64,000 nucleotides of DNA from Antilocapra americana (Eukaryota; Chordata; Mammalia; Artiodactyla; Antilocapridae): positions 12,140,490 to 12,204,489 of the forward strand of contig ML661885.1 in the NCBI GenBank assembly GCA_007570785.1, in the 5' to 3' direction. Numbering within the stretch: position 1 is the first letter of the stretch; every line of letters begins with the position of its first letter. The translations under genes and the position numbers were made by a program. The notes beneath the pieces were generated by a model. That model was not told where the DNA came from. It made no database searches and was given only the letters and a program-made list of their open reading frames with translations. This document shows, piece after piece, positions 23,033-34,787 of the stretch.

Positions 23033-23290
23033 ACTTAACTATGAACATAGGTAAGATACTTCACTAACTTGTGTCTCAGTTTCTTCATTTATAAATTATA
23101 AATAATATTAGTACTTCTCTCATTGAGTTTTTTAAGGATTACATACGTTGACAAATGTGCAGAGGAGTCTGGTGGGTTATAGTCCATGGGGTTGCATAAA
23201 GAGTCAGACATGACTTAACAACTAAACAACAAAGTTATCAAATGTGCTGTTCTTAGAAGAGTATAAGATGCACAATAAATATTAAGTACA
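23033..23290 (+). mobile_element. MIR SINE, split by a BOV-A fragment
   Basis: The core MIR phrase gtctcagtttcttcatttat and the following ttaaggattacatacgttga are recognisable, and the MIR 3' end continues after 23247. A young BovA piece lies at 23161-23238. Confidence 0.65.
23161..23238 (+). mobile_element. 5'-truncated BovA SINE tail
   Basis: Only the last 78 bp of the SINE are present (agaggagtctggtgggttat to the A-rich end). The flanking TSD caaatgtgc lies at 23152-23160 and 23239-23247. Confidence 0.85.
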
Positions 23291-23326
23291 TGCTAAATAG
23301 TAACTAAATAGTAAGTAAATGTTAAA

Positions 23327-23620
23327 GTGTGAAAGTGTCAGTCACTCAGTCCTATCCAACTCTTTGCGACCCTGTAGATTGTAGCCCATAGTCATTAATT
23401 TTGTATACCTTAAGCTTACACAATGTTAAATGTTGATTATATCTCAAGAAAGCCTGAAAAAGAAACAAAAAAATCCATCGATAGGCTCCTCTGTCCATGG
23501 AATCCTCCAGGCAAGAATACTGGAGTAGGTTGCCATTCCCTTCTCCAAGGGATCTTCCCGACCCAGGGAACAAACCCAGGTCTCCCACATTTCAGGCAGA
23601 TTCTTTACCATTTGAGCCAT
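23327..23620 (-). mobile_element. Bov-tA SINE interrupted by an L1 tail
   Basis: The complement of Bov-tA starts at gtgaaagtgtcagtcactca and stops after gtagccca (23388). It resumes at aggctcctctgtccatgg (23483) and ends at the tRNA-like head near 23618. The 94 intervening bases are foreign. Confidence 0.88.
23389..23482 (+). mobile_element. Short L1-tail insertion inside a Bov-tA
   Basis: This 94-bp segment contains the same 60-bp L1-type tail as 22823-22882, followed by an A-rich run. It sits in the middle of a Bov-tA body, so it arrived after that SINE. No clear TSD is visible. Confidence 0.65.
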
Positions 23621-23837
23621 TTACTTAAGGGAAGCTAACTGGCTATTAATTTAAACATGCTCTTCACATATTCCTACTATTTGGCTTTCTCTTTTAATAT
23701 TAGAATTCTTAATTTTGTAAGTTTCTATTTTCATCACCACCACCACCTCCATTCTTTCTCATTCAACCTTAAATTCATACAAATTTGTGCACAGATTTTT
23801 GTCATGGAATGGTATCAAGTACTTTCAAATATGCTTT

Positions 23838-24180
23838 GATACCAAAACCAGATAAGGATATTACAAAAAAATAGAAATTATAGGTCAATATCCCTAATAA
23901 ACATAAATGCAAAAATCTTCAACAACAAATATTAACATTCTGAATTCAATAGTTACCATGTAATAAATTACATCCCCAGCACTTATGTATATCTTATAAC
24001 TGGAAGTTTGTTTCTTTTGACTACCTTCATCCATTTTTCCCACTCCCATCCCTCACCTCTAGCAACATTCTTTTTGTTCTTTGCATCTATGAGTTCATTT
24101 TTTTTTTTAGCATCCACAAATAAGTGATATTGTGCAATATTTGTCTTTCTCAGATAATACTGTACTCTACAATTGAATTT
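23838..24180 (+). mobile_element. Older L1 remnant, ORF2 piece joined to 3' UTR
   Basis: The segment at 23870-23930 reads in frame as the ORF2 block normally spelled [16 protein letters not shown], here diverged. It is followed directly by 3'-UTR-like sequence (tcttataactggaagtttgt). The coding sequence between is deleted. Confidence 0.6.
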
Positions 24181-25460
24181 GCTAATAAAACCTAAGTGTT
24201 ATTATCAAGAAAAAAGAAATAAATATTTAGTTGATGGATGTATTAATTAACTCAGTGGCAAGAATCCTTTCATAGCATATACATATATCAAATCATCATG
24301 TCATATGCATTATTACAAATTTATTTTTCAATTATGTATCAGTAAAGGATACATAATGCATTTCTGTGGACAGCAAACAAAAAAATGCAATGGAGCAATT
24401 CCTTCAAACTTCGAAAGAAAAGTATTTCCTACCTCCAACTTCAAACCCAGCCAAACTACAGATCAAATGAGAGAGCTAGTAAACAAAGTCTCAAAAATCT
24501 TATTTTCCTTGAACCCTTTTCCTGAAGACTGCTGGAAAATACACTCCTGAAAAATGAGGTCATAAAGCAAGAAAAAGGAACAAATAGAATACAGGACGCA
24601 GGAGATCCCACTCTGAAGAGAGATGAGGAATGGCAAAAGGATCAGGAGGGAGACCCAAGATGGCAGCTCTGACCTGGCCCACAAGTCAAGGAGGATTGAA
24701 ATTTGCAATGTTAGTCAGAATTAACTTTTATTTACAACTATATAAAACAATAATATAGCAAGTGCATCAATTTTTTTTTAAAAAAAGCTAATTATCTTCA
24801 GGGAAAACAAAGCATGCTGATAGATAAAATAAGAATTACTTAGTACAGGGCTCTGCTGTGATAGCATCTACATTTATGTTGTCATGATAATATAAAGTGT
24901 TTGTCTCTGGGAAGAGGAATCTAGGATAAGATAGAATTGGTATGTTTCATAATATAATTTGTACAACCCTCAAGCTTTATCAACTACAGGTATACACAAT
25001 GGTGCTGAAAGTAAAAGAAACTAAAAATCAATTTTATGAAAATAAGATTACTAGGCTACATTTTAAAACTGTGAATTCCTAAATAAGAATGGACATATCT
25101 TCAAAGCTTACTTCCATATTTTATTTCATTATCAAATCCTTTTATTATTCATGGAGTCTGTCTTATCTTCATAAAAGAAAAATTAGAATTAGTAGAATTC
25201 ATCCACTTATTTATTCAGTCAATATCTATTAAGGCATCTCTGTCTTAAAGGACCTCACAATTCCTCAGGGGAACATTAATCCAAAAATTCTTGGCTGCTG
25301 TAGAAAAATTGCATAAACAGAGCTATCAGAGGATAGGAATAGATCTGCTTAAAAGTGTCTCAGAGAGCTTCCCAGAGGTATTTTAGCTAGGTCTGAAAGG
25401 GGAGATTATGTAGGGTTTTAATTTATTTTGCAGGTTTTCTAAGAAATTCAATATAGTGAG
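24181..25460. other. Unique DNA, nothing recognised
   Basis: No repeat or gene is recognised. Frames at 24305-24550 (+) and 24463-24708 (-) overlap on opposite strands and match nothing known to me. Confidence 0.4.
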
Positions 25461-25462
25461 TG

Positions 25463-25672
25463 TGCTTTCCAGGTGGCTCAGTGGTGAAGAATCCACCTGC
25501 CAATGCAGGAGCCAGAGGGGACTCGGGTTCAGTCCCTGGGTTGGGAAGATACTCTGGAAGAGGAAATGCAAAACGTGCTGGTACTCTTGCCTGGGAGATC
25601 CTACAGACCAAGGAGCCTGGTGGCCTACAGTCCATGGGGTTGCAAAGAGTCAGACACAACTGAGCACGCATG
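25463..25672 (+). mobile_element. Bov-tA SINE
   Basis: The head tttccaggtggctcagtggt and the full BovA body end at aactgagcacgcatgaac. A TSD was not resolved. Confidence 0.88.
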
Positions 25673-25789
25673 AACTTGCATCACTAAATAAAAAGGCAGA
25701 AATCAAAATTATGTATATGACTGAACACCAGCAACAATTCTAAGCTAATATCACCTAATATCATAGCATCTGAGAATCACAACTTTATG

Positions 25790-25895
25790 TGAGAAATGGA
25801 GAGCCTAGTAAAGTTAAAGAACTTGCTCAATGATTGCTGAAGACAGAGCAGGACCCAGGGCCTATGGTTTATAGTTCTCAGGACAATGCCTTTTG
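25790..25895 (-). mobile_element. MIR SINE remnant
   Basis: The segment aaagttaaagaacttgctca followed by agacagagcaggaccc matches the complement of the MIR head region. It is diverged. Confidence 0.5.
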
Positions 25896-25955
25896 CATCA
25901 GCTGTGTCAAGTTAGCATCCAGGGACTCTATTAAAATAAAAGTTTAGAATTGACT

Positions 25956-26156
25956 TTGTTGTTCAGTTGCTCAGTCATATTTAACTCTTTGCAACCCCAT
26001 GGACTGCAGCACACCAGGCTTCCCTGTCCACCATCTCCTGGAGCTTGCTCAAACTCATGTCCATTGAATTGGTGATGCCATCCAACCATTTCCTCCTCTG
26101 TTGTCCCCTTCTCCTCCTGCCTTCAATCTTTCCCAGCATCAGGGTCTTTTCTAATG
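25956..26156 (-). mobile_element. BovB 3'-end fragment
   Basis: A 201-bp complement of the BovB 3' end. A perfect 10-bp TSD, agaattgact, lies at 25946-25955 and 26157-26166, so this is a clean 5'-truncated insertion. Confidence 0.93.
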
Positions 26157-26225
26157 AGAATTGACTAGGATTGTCTTCATTTTAAGACAATTCCTCTCTG
26201 TTAATCAAAGATAATACTTTTGGAG

Positions 26226-26400
26226 GGTTGACTATGCACCACACACCAAGCTAAGTGCTTTTTGAGCTACCACATTTAATTTGAAAAACAACTCATTTTA
26301 CAAATGAGGGAACTAAGCTTAAAGATAAGACTTTCACAGTTTAATAGAAATGAGAAGAAGGCTGAAGTCAGGAGCATCTCACCCTACAAGACTCAATTCT
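26226..26400 (-). mobile_element. MIR SINE
   Basis: The phrases aagctaagtgctttttgagc and cattttacaaatgagggaac are the complement of the MIR core and 3' region. Confidence 0.7.
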
Positions 26401-26783
26401 GAAGCGTTCTGCTGTACTGATAGAAATAAGAAAAACTTAGTCTGTCTCATTTCCTGGTCCTCCTACCCCAACTGCTGTTTTCATAGGTTATGAGTTTTAA
26501 ACAATCATGGATGGAACACTTGTGAATTGGGGACATCTTATCTGTATATTTATAATTGCACTTAAGCAAAAATAAGAAATCATTTCACTTCTAAATAAAG
26601 TCATATATATGCTTCTCCAAAATTATCTACAGTCTTGAAATGTTCATCATCTAAAGCCAGAGAGGCAAATGCAAACTTTAATTAATTGCTAGGGGCTCCT
26701 GGAATATTATGTTCAATATTCCACAGACTGCTGTGAAGCCTTGACAAGATTCATTAGAAGACAGCATCAATCTATGAACTTCT

Positions 26784-27402
26784 TTTTTTTTTCTTTTTTT
26801 TTTATTAGTTTTGCCAAACAATGACATGATATCACCATGGGTTTACATATGCTCCCCCTCCAGAACCCCCCTCCCTCCTCCCTCCCCCCAGGAAATCTCG
26901 TTGCACCAGCCCCGAGCATCAATCCTGGGCTGGCGATTGATTAGACATATGGTAATTAACATGTTTCAATGCCATTCTCCCATATCATCCCACCCTTGCC
27001 CTCATCCACAAAGTCCACAAGTCTATTCTATACATCTGCGTTCCTTTTGCTGTCTCGCATGCTGGGTTCTCGTTACCATCTTTCTAAATTCCATATATAT
27101 GCGTTAATATACTGTATTGTTGTTTTCGTTTCTGGCTTACTTCACTCTGGATAATGGGCTCCAGTTTCGTCCATCTGAGTAGAACTGATTCAAATGAATT
27201 TTTTTTTAATGCTGAGTAATATTCCATTGTGTATATGTACCACAGCTTTCTTATCCATTCGTCAGTTGATGGGCATCTAGGTTGCTTCCATGTCCTGGCT
27301 ATTGTAAATAAAGCAGCGATGAACATTGGGGTACACGTGGCTCTTTCAATTCTGGTTTCCTCGGTGTATATGCCCAGCAGTGGGATTGCTGGGTCATATG
27401 GC
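26784..27402 (-). mobile_element. 5'-truncated L1 (bovine type)
   Basis: A 619-bp copy with poly(T) on the plus strand, 3' UTR, and the ORF2 C-terminal coding part. A perfect 16-bp TSD, caatctatgaacttct, lies at 26768-26783 and 27403-27418. It closely matches the full-length L1 and shows part of what that copy lacks in its gap. Confidence 0.96.
27084..27402 (-). pseudogene. C-terminal remnant of L1 ORF2
   Basis: An open frame from the truncation point to the stop at 27084-27086 reads MFIAALFTIARTWKQPRCP and ends HIYGI, the conserved C-terminus of mammalian L1 ORF2. Only about the last 105 codons are present, so it has no start and no catalytic domain. Confidence 0.9.
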
Positions 27403-27607
27403 CAATCTATGAACTTCTAATGGTATAGGAACAGGGCATGAAAGATGTTTTTTGCCTTTCCTGAGTGTTTAAAAAATTCTCACATCAAATTAAAGATAGT
27501 AGAATGTGTTTCTATGTGTTCCTTCTAAACGTTTTTTCCATAGGTATGACCACTTGTTTGTTTGTCTTTTACTTTAAAAAATAAGATTCTATTAGTGTTT
27601 TATTTAG

Positions 27608-27880
27608 CTGCTGCTGCTACCAAGTCTTTCAGCTGTGTCCAACTCTGTGCGACCCCATAGACAGCAGCCCACCAGGCTCCCTGTCCCTGGGATTCTCCAG
27701 GCAAGAACACTGGAGTGGGTTGCCATTTCCTTCTCCAATCCATGAAAATTAAAAGTGAAAGTTAAGTCACTCAGTCGTGTCTGACTCCTAGCGACCCCAT
27801 GGACGGCAGCCCACCAGGCTCCTCTGTCCATGGGATTTTCCAGGCAAGAGTACTGGAGTGGGGTGCCATTGCCTTCTCCA
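27608..27880 (-). mobile_element. BOV-A2 dimer SINE
   Basis: Two BovA monomers in tandem, each starting near cagtcgtgtc-like sequence and ending ccttctcca, joined by an A/T-rich linker. A perfect 11-bp TSD, gttttatttag, lies at 27597-27607 and 27881-27891. There is no tRNA-like head, as expected for BOV-A2. Confidence 0.95.
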
Positions 27881-27891
27881 GTTTTATTTAG

Positions 27892-30370
27892 GGGAGGTTG
27901 TATTTCAATAAAGAACAACAAGAGTAAATAAATACTATTACAAAGGTAAATGTTACATTAAGTTAAAATGTCTTCAATAGACTAGTTGGATAACTTCTAT
28001 GGTGATAAGAGTAACAATAACTGCTTTAGAGGAATATCTTTGAGGGCAAGTTTGGTGGCCAAAAAAAGTGTATGAACTAGTATAGTGACCATATTTTCTA
28101 AACCTAAATTAGAATATACAATTCCACAATGATGTTTTAAATAAATGACTATATTTAATAACGTAGGGATATTTTGCAAAGATATTAAAGGTAAACAGCA
28201 TTTAAGGAGGTTTTAAATATAAATCACCTTTATATTTAAAGTGATATTTAAAAGATATACAAATACACTCTATTTGGGAATGACCTTAGAAAATGCAAGA
28301 CTATTGATTTATATAGCAGGGAAAGATTTCGGAGCTGCTGCTCCCTAACTGCTCCAAAGAAAAGTCCTTCCACCTTACCAGACCCATCATCTCCTGAATC
28401 CTTCCCCTCCTTTAGCTTCTGGCTGATATCTATAAGTAGGAGATCAACTGTTCTGGTCAGCTAGAAACATACATTTCGCTACAGAATGAGCTGATAGTCT
28501 TAAGAGAAAACTGAGTCAGGTTCTGAGGGTTCGGTTTCTAGAGATAGATACAAAGATGTTACTTCCCATATTAGCTGTAATCTCAGGGTCATCCCCATCA
28601 AAACTGGAGGTTCTTACCCTTTCATATTCTTGAAATTCCCCCTCCTAATCACTCTTTAGGGGTGGCTTCATTTTAACTTTGTCTTCCATTTTCATTTTCC
28701 CTGCTGACCAGGCAATCTGTTATTTTCATGAATGGTCTAAGAATTTTCCAGTAGAGTATGAATTCCTCCAAATCCCAGCTCTATTATCCTTGCTCATGAC
28801 CTTTAGCCCCAGTCTAAGACTTTTTCCATAGTCTTCCATGTTTAGCTTCAGGACACTTAGCCAAACCCAACAGGACAAAGTCTTTTAACTTCGGCATCAT
28901 TTTTCAGGCTTATGCTGGATGATCATTTTTCTCTTTTTTCCCACAATAAGTATAAAACGAGGGTGCTAGTACATTAACTAAGCTGAAACTCAAGGTAAAC
29001 CACCTACCCTTCTTTAATGCCCTTTCAGTTTGTCATATTTTCCTGCCTCTTCTTACCCTGTTAGATATTTGTGCTTAAAGGTTAAATCAGGCTTGACCAC
29101 TCCTGAATTTCTTTCCTCCTCTTCTTTGTTCCTACGTTGAAATCTTAAGGGTAGATTTGTGACGTCACCCTCAATTTTTTTCAAATGGTTTCTCAAGCTG
29201 ATCAAAAACAAGGTGAAGCCAATATATGTTGGTAAAAAAAGTAGATCTTCAAACAAGGAAATGGTTTATTAAAAAAAAAAGTATAATAACAACACTGAGG
29301 ATACAAAACAACTATAGGTAAATTGCCTTTTCTCTGTATCTTTAAAGTCTTTGATCAATTGTGCCACTGTATGAACATTTGAACTCTAAAGAGGCTGGGC
29401 AGCTTCCTAAACCCAAACATCAAAAGCTTTGCTTTTGTTAGAAAAATTTAAATCCATGATACTTTGAAAGGATCTGAAATTCTCTAAAATGAGGTCTAAT
29501 AATAACCTTTACAAGCAGAAAGGAAAAGAACAGTAGGTTATGTGGCTTCTTGCTACCATTTTCTCTGGTACATTAGTTGCCCAAAGATGGCATTTTGGCT
29601 TGTACCAAATAAAAGGGCAAAGGTTACCAAATGCAAGCCTGGGGAAGCCAGAAGAGAGAACTGCTATAACAATGGAGGGGGAAATCCAAGCTGTCAACTC
29701 TGAATGGATAGAAATAGCATGTGTGAAATTGACAAGCAGCAGCGGCATGGCACCTTAAGAAGGGCCAGGAGATGAATTCTACCCACGTTCTTATTTACTA
29801 TATTAGAACTGCAGTTCTGTGGAGGCTTATTCGAAATTCATAGAGATAAATGCCTGGGTCTTTGATAACTTCAGTAATATTTGGGTTTTGATTTAGAAAG
29901 AAATGTAAACAAGTAAAATATCAGGGTGAGAAAAAATGATACAGAAGAAAACATAGAAAAATAATAAACCACACATCATTCAGCTTCTCAAAATGCCCTG
30001 TTAACAATTGAGCATATTTGCATCCTCTTACACACATTGTTTTACAAAGCTGAAACTGACTTGTAGACATAATTTTGATTTCTACCTTTTTATTTAATTT
30101 TACATTCTATTTTTCCATGTCATGGAAATGTCTTCATAAACACTGTTGATAATGTTTGTAGAACTTTTTGTTGTATGAAATCAGTCCTTAATTTACTTAA
30201 CTATGATTAATTTGACAGCCCTTTCTCCATTCCTTTGTCTTATTCCAACATATTTATCACTGGGCAACTAAGAACGAGAATTTAAAAACTCAGAGTTGAC
30301 CTTCTCACTCTCCTTTTTAAATTGCACAACTTATCATTGCTCATAGAAAAGATCACTATCCTTAGGAGGC
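27892..30370. other. Unique DNA, nothing recognised
   Basis: About 2.5 kb without a repeat I can name. An A-run lies at about 29270-29281. No exon with credible splice signals and coding potential was seen. Confidence 0.4.
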
Positions 30371-30374
30371 TTTG

Positions 30375-30535
30375 GGGGGGTTTTAAGTCCTTGCTTCTGC
30401 ATCACTATCACCTGGGAAATTTGAAATGCAAAATTTCCGAATCTTCCCAGAATTACAAAATCAGAATCTGCATCTTTACAAGATCCCGGGTGATAGCTGA
30501 GCACATTAGGATTGAGAAGGGTTGGTCTTCATGGT
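30375..30535 (+). mobile_element. MER5-type hAT-Charlie DNA transposon remnant
   Basis: The phrases catcactatcacctgggaaa, aatcagaatctgcatcttta and gatcccgggtgatagctgag follow the MER5 consensus order. It is non-autonomous and inactive. Confidence 0.65.
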
Positions 30536-30664
30536 CTGACTCTCTTGTCACTGCGCGAGCCTCACTGAGGACCAGCTTCCTCAGGGTTCCCAGTGATCCA
30601 TCAGCAGAGACGTACCCTCAGCCCCTCACTCATCACACCCTTTCCCAGAGCCTTTGTGGGTAAT

Positions 30665-31572
30665 ACAGACCAAATGTTTGTGTGCCCCAAGATTCATATG
30701 TTGAAGCTCTAAACTTCTCCTGTTAGGGAAATTAAAATGGAGGAAGTCTTGCTCAGGCTTCAGAAGCTGTCAACTTCTGAAGAGAAGGCCTCTGACCCGC
30801 CTGGACACTGCCCCGATTCCATGCCTGCCTTGAAGCACAGGAAATCAAGTGGCACCGTAGATAAGAAAGGTAGTGAGTCTTGGAATTCATGAGCCCATGA
30901 GGGTCTTGTCAACCCGCCCCGGGGCCTATCAAAATCCTATGACTTACAAGGTGAAACAGACAGCATTGTAAAAAGGTTAAAGTAAAACCAGAGCTGCATT
31001 TTTCCTCACAAACTGATAATGATATCAGTTTGCAGCCTGGGATCATAAGTGGGAGCCCCCAAAACTGCAATTTGAAGTCCCACTCATGGAGCAGAAATAC
31101 CGCCTGGGACATTTTCTCAACAGGGACTCCAGATTGCTGCTAACAAATGACTTCTCAGCGCTGTTTAATCTGGATGTTGGTTGGTCCAATTTGAAGATGT
31201 ATGTGTTCTTACTATTTTCTATTGTTTCTATTTCTCTTCTTTTAAGTACTGCATATTGAAATTAAGTCAAAAAATCCTCTATTAAATACTGAACTTGTTT
31301 ATTGGAACCTTCATGATGAGATCCGTGCTTTTATAAGGAGAGATAACAGAAAGCATTCTTTCTCCCTCTCCCTCTTCTTCTCCCTCTCTCTCTGAAAATA
31401 CAAAGAAAAGGAAGCTTTTTAGAAGCTAGGAGGACAGCACTCACCAGCACTGACCATACCAGTACCCTGATCTTTAACTTCCAGCCCTCCAAAATTGTAA
31501 GAAAATACATTTCTGTTGTTTAAGCCACCTAGTCCATGGTATCAGTCCATGCGGCCTGAGCAGATTGAAACA
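30665..31572 (+). mobile_element. MLT1-like LTR, split by an insert
   Basis: The left part (gtgccccaagattcatatgt, ending near 30720) is the LTR start. The right part (about 31314-31572: tgatgagatccgtgctttta and catttctgttgtttaagcca) is its 3' half. About 590 bp separate them. It is an old ERVL-MaLR solo LTR with no viral genes. Confidence 0.65.
30721..31313 (+). mobile_element. Unassigned insert within the MLT1-like LTR, possible solo LTR
   Basis: The segment begins TGTTAGGG and ends CTTCA, with an attaaa polyadenylation-like signal about 35 bp before its end. This fits a solo LTR of a ruminant endogenous retrovirus. However, the flanks show no matching 4-6 bp duplication and I cannot name the family. 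No coding sequence is present. Confidence 0.4.
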
Positions 31573-31670
31573 GATATGCACTGTGCTCTGTGCCAGGAAG
31601 ATCTTCCCATGACTGTTTACCAAAATAACTCCCACTTTCCCTTCAGAATGCAGTTTAAAATGGGGGTTGA

Positions 31671-31907
31671 AGAGGGAGGGGGGTTCTGGAGGGGGAGCAT
31701 GTGTAGACCCATGGCGGTTTCATGTCACTGTATGGCAAAACCAACACAATAAAGTAAAGAAAATTAAAAAAAAAAATCTACAAGCAATAAATGCTGGAGA
31801 GGATGTGGAGTAAAGGGAACCCTCTTACACTGTTGATGGGAATGCAAACTAGTACAGCCACTATGGAAAATAGTGTGGAGATTCCTTAAAATAAATAAAT
31901 AAATAAA
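31671..31907 (+). mobile_element. Compound L1 insertion (3' UTR end plus ORF2 fragment)
   Basis: A 15-bp TSD, taaaatgggggttga, lies at 31656-31670 and 31908-31922 and bounds one 237-bp insert. Inside it, the last ~90 bp of L1 3' UTR and an A-run (to about 31777) come first. About 110 bp of L1 ORF2 C-terminal sequence follow (reads TLLHC, stop, [10 protein letters not shown]). An (AAAT)n tail ends the insert. The order is opposite to that within one L1. Confidence 0.88.
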
Positions 31908-31922
31908 TAAAATGGGGGTTGA

Positions 31923-32818
31923 GGGGGAAGCCTGCCTAGTATCCTGAATATATAAAGAACTCTTATAAATCAACAAAAATAAAAGAAACCAATTTTAAAT
32001 GAACAAAAGGACAGGGATAGACATTTTTCCAAGAAGATAGACAATTGTCCAACAAATATATGGAAAGTTGCTCAATATCATTAGTTATCAAGGAAATTCA
32101 AATCAAAATTACAATGACACACTGCTTCACATTCACTAGGATGATGGAATAGAAAGGTAGGTAGTTAGCCTGATAGACACCAAGTACTGGTGAGAAGGGA
32201 GAGAAACTCGAACCCTCATACATTGCTGGCAAGAATATAATAGGGTACAAACACTGCAGAAAATCAGTTTGATGGTCATTCAATAAATTATACATAGAAT
32301 TACTATACAACACACTCTCCAATTCCACTCTCAAGAGAAACAAAGACTTATGTCCACACAAAAGCTTATACACAAACATTCAGAGCAGCATCACACATAA
32401 TAACCAAAAGGTAGAAACAATCTAAAGGTCCACCAATTTATGACTAATTTAAATGTGGTACAGCCATACAATGTAATATTAGTTGACCATAAACAGGAAT
32501 ATAGTACTGATATAGACTGCAGTAAGAGAACATTATTTTAAGCAAAATAATCCAAACATGAAAGAACACATATACCATGTGATTTCATTTATATGAAATA
32601 CCTAGGGTAGGCAAATCTTTAGTGAGAGAAAGCAAATTAGTGACTGCCAGAAGCAATGGAGAAGGAACCACGCAGAGTGACTGCTTCACATAGTTTGCTT
32701 CATGGGTATGGGGTTACCTTTGGGGTGATAAGAATATTTCAGAATTAGATGCTGATGATGGTTGCAGAATATTATGAGTGCAGCCAATGTCACTGAATTA
32801 TACAATTTAGGATGATTA
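31923..32818 (+). mobile_element. Ancient mammalian L1 3' region
   Basis: The phrases tatcctgaatatataaagaa, agacatttttccaagaagat, tggtacagccatacaatgta and tttggggtgataagaatatt occur in the order of ancient L1 3' ends. It is diverged, and the Bov-tA at 32835 follows it. Confidence 0.75.
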
Positions 32819-32834
32819 AAGTGATTTTTTATGG

Positions 32835-33052
32835 ATGCATGCATGCAGGCTCATTTGCTCAGTCAAGTCCAATTCTTTGTGACCCCATGGACTGTAGCCC
32901 ACCAGATTCCTCTGTCCATGGAATTTCCCAGGCAAGAATATTAGAGTGGGTTGTCATTTCCTTTTCCAGGTTATCTTCCCAACCCAGGGATCAAACACCA
33001 ATCTCTTGCATTGGCAGGTGGATTTTTTACCACTGAGCCACAAAGGTAGCCC
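32835..33052 (-). mobile_element. Bov-tA SINE
   Basis: Complement of a full Bov-tA with its head at the right (ttttttaccactgagccac). A 9-bp repeat with one mismatch (tttttatgg / tttttacgg) flanks it. Confidence 0.9.
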
Positions 33053-33151
33053 TTTTTACGGTTAGTATGCTAAAATAAACATTTAAAGAAGAGGAAGAAG
33101 CAGAAGGGAAAAAGATTCAAGCTGGGGGACAAATAAAAACAAGAGGTGAAT

Positions 33152-33295
33152 GGGACTTCCCTGGTGGTCCAGTGGCTAAGACTCTGTGCTCCCAATGCAG
33201 GGTCCCTGGGTTTGATCCCTGCCCAGAGAACTAGATCCCACATCCAGTGAGTTTTCATCTTGAAACTAAGACCTAGCTCAGTCAAATAAATAAAC
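33152..33295 (+). mobile_element. CHR-type tRNA-Glu SINE
   Basis: The head gggacttccctggtggtcca, then gtttgatccctgcccagaga and the CHR tail with aaataaataaac, show the family. Confidence 0.82.
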
Positions 33296-33374
33296 AAAAA
33301 GAAAATACATATTTTTAAAAAACAGATGAAGACAAAGAGATCAAGACAGAAGAAGATTTTTAAAAAACATTACT

Positions 33375-33600
33375 CTGTGTATGTGTGCTCCATTGCTCAG
33401 TCATGTCCAACTCTTTGCAACCCCATGGACTCTAGCCCTCCAGGCTCCTCTGTTCATGCAGTTCTCTAGGCAAGAATACTGAGTGGGTTGCCATTTCTTC
33501 CTCTAGGGGATCTTCCTGACCCATGGATTGAACCTATGTCTCCTGTGGCTCCTACAGTGGCAGGCAGATTCTTTACTACTGAACTACCTGGGGTGCCCCA
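33375..33600 (-). mobile_element. Bov-tA SINE
   Basis: Complement of Bov-tA from ccattgctcagtcatgtcca to the head ttactactgaactacctggg. The tRNA part carries a short internal duplication-like insert (cctgtggctcctacag). Confidence 0.88.
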
Positions 33601-33609
33601 AAATATTCT

Positions 33610-34770
33610 TTATTTCATTTTTGAACAATATTTAATATTTGGTAGTCAGATCTTAAAATTCTCAGAATTCTTTGCTGTCAAAAAAAAAGTGCTTCTTTCA
33701 AACTTAGTCCCTGGGCACAGACCTGAGGTTTATATTCTTTCTCCCTTCCAAGCTTCAACTTTCCAGATACGATGATCCAGGAGGAGTTTGTATTTTTAGT
33801 TCTCACTTTTCTCCTGAGCTCAGGGATGGATATTTCCAGCTCTCTCCTCATCATCTCATACTTAACATATTCATAATTCCACCCTGACTACATCCTCCAT
33901 CTCCCACTTTTCTCCTGTACCCTCTTGGCTAATCCCCTGAATTTACAGAATCCAAAACCCGGGAGAAGTGAGTGAGTCACGACTCTGAAAGGTTACAGTC
34001 TTCTTTCACTCAGTATTTTCCTTCATCCAGGATCTCCCATTAGTCAGTAAGTTGTGTTGACCTTCCCTTCAAATGGTCTTTGTATCCACCTGCACCCTTC
34101 CATCCCCTCTGCCAAACCCCCCAGATTCAACTTTTCAACACCTCTCACCTGAATCCTCTGGTAACCTCCAGGCAGATCTCTACAAACCCATCCTGCCCAG
34201 TGGCTTAGGGAGCATGCCTGATTCCACAGAAAATTTGCACAGAAAGGTTTGGGGAGGTCATCAAATCAGTGGCAGTAAACAATGTGTGAGCTGGCACAAG
34301 CCTCTAGATCCTGAGGTCCATGAGGAAAGCAATATAGGATGCACTTCAAGATTATCATGTAGTCCCTCCTTCAGACTGTCAGCAGGGCCATTCTATTGTA
34401 CGAAGGGACCAAACAAGGGTGGGTGCTCTTAGCCTCGCACTGCACAAGCACAGCTCCGACAGGGGTTTGAAGAAGTGCTCAATCCTGGTACTACCCTTCC
34501 TCCTCCAACCTGGTGGGTCTGATGATCTGCAACATCAGAACAAGGGAAATATGGGATGTGACTCAAAGTGAAGCGTCCTAGGATTGTTTGGGGGGGATTG
34601 GGGAGCCACATTTGATGGGATATGGCTGCTTAGAGGAGGTTCCTGGAGGAGCACAGGGGTAATAGAAGACTTTAAAGTGAACTTAGAGCCTCTCAAAATT
34701 CTCATTTCATGGATGGGAGAACCATATCCCAAGAATGTCCTGCAATGCTTCAGGGATTGCTCGACCCCGG
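33610..34770. other. Unique DNA, nothing recognised
   Basis: Moderate GC sequence with pyrimidine-rich parts. The 119-codon plus-strand frame at 34073-34432 has no recognisable domain. No named repeat is supported. Confidence 0.4.
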
Positions 34771-34787
34771 TCAATGGGGTTTTTCTT

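Noticed and set aside
34073..34432. 119-codon plus-strand frame as a possible gene
   Set aside because: No recognisable domain and no splice or promoter context. The length is plausible by chance in moderate-GC DNA.
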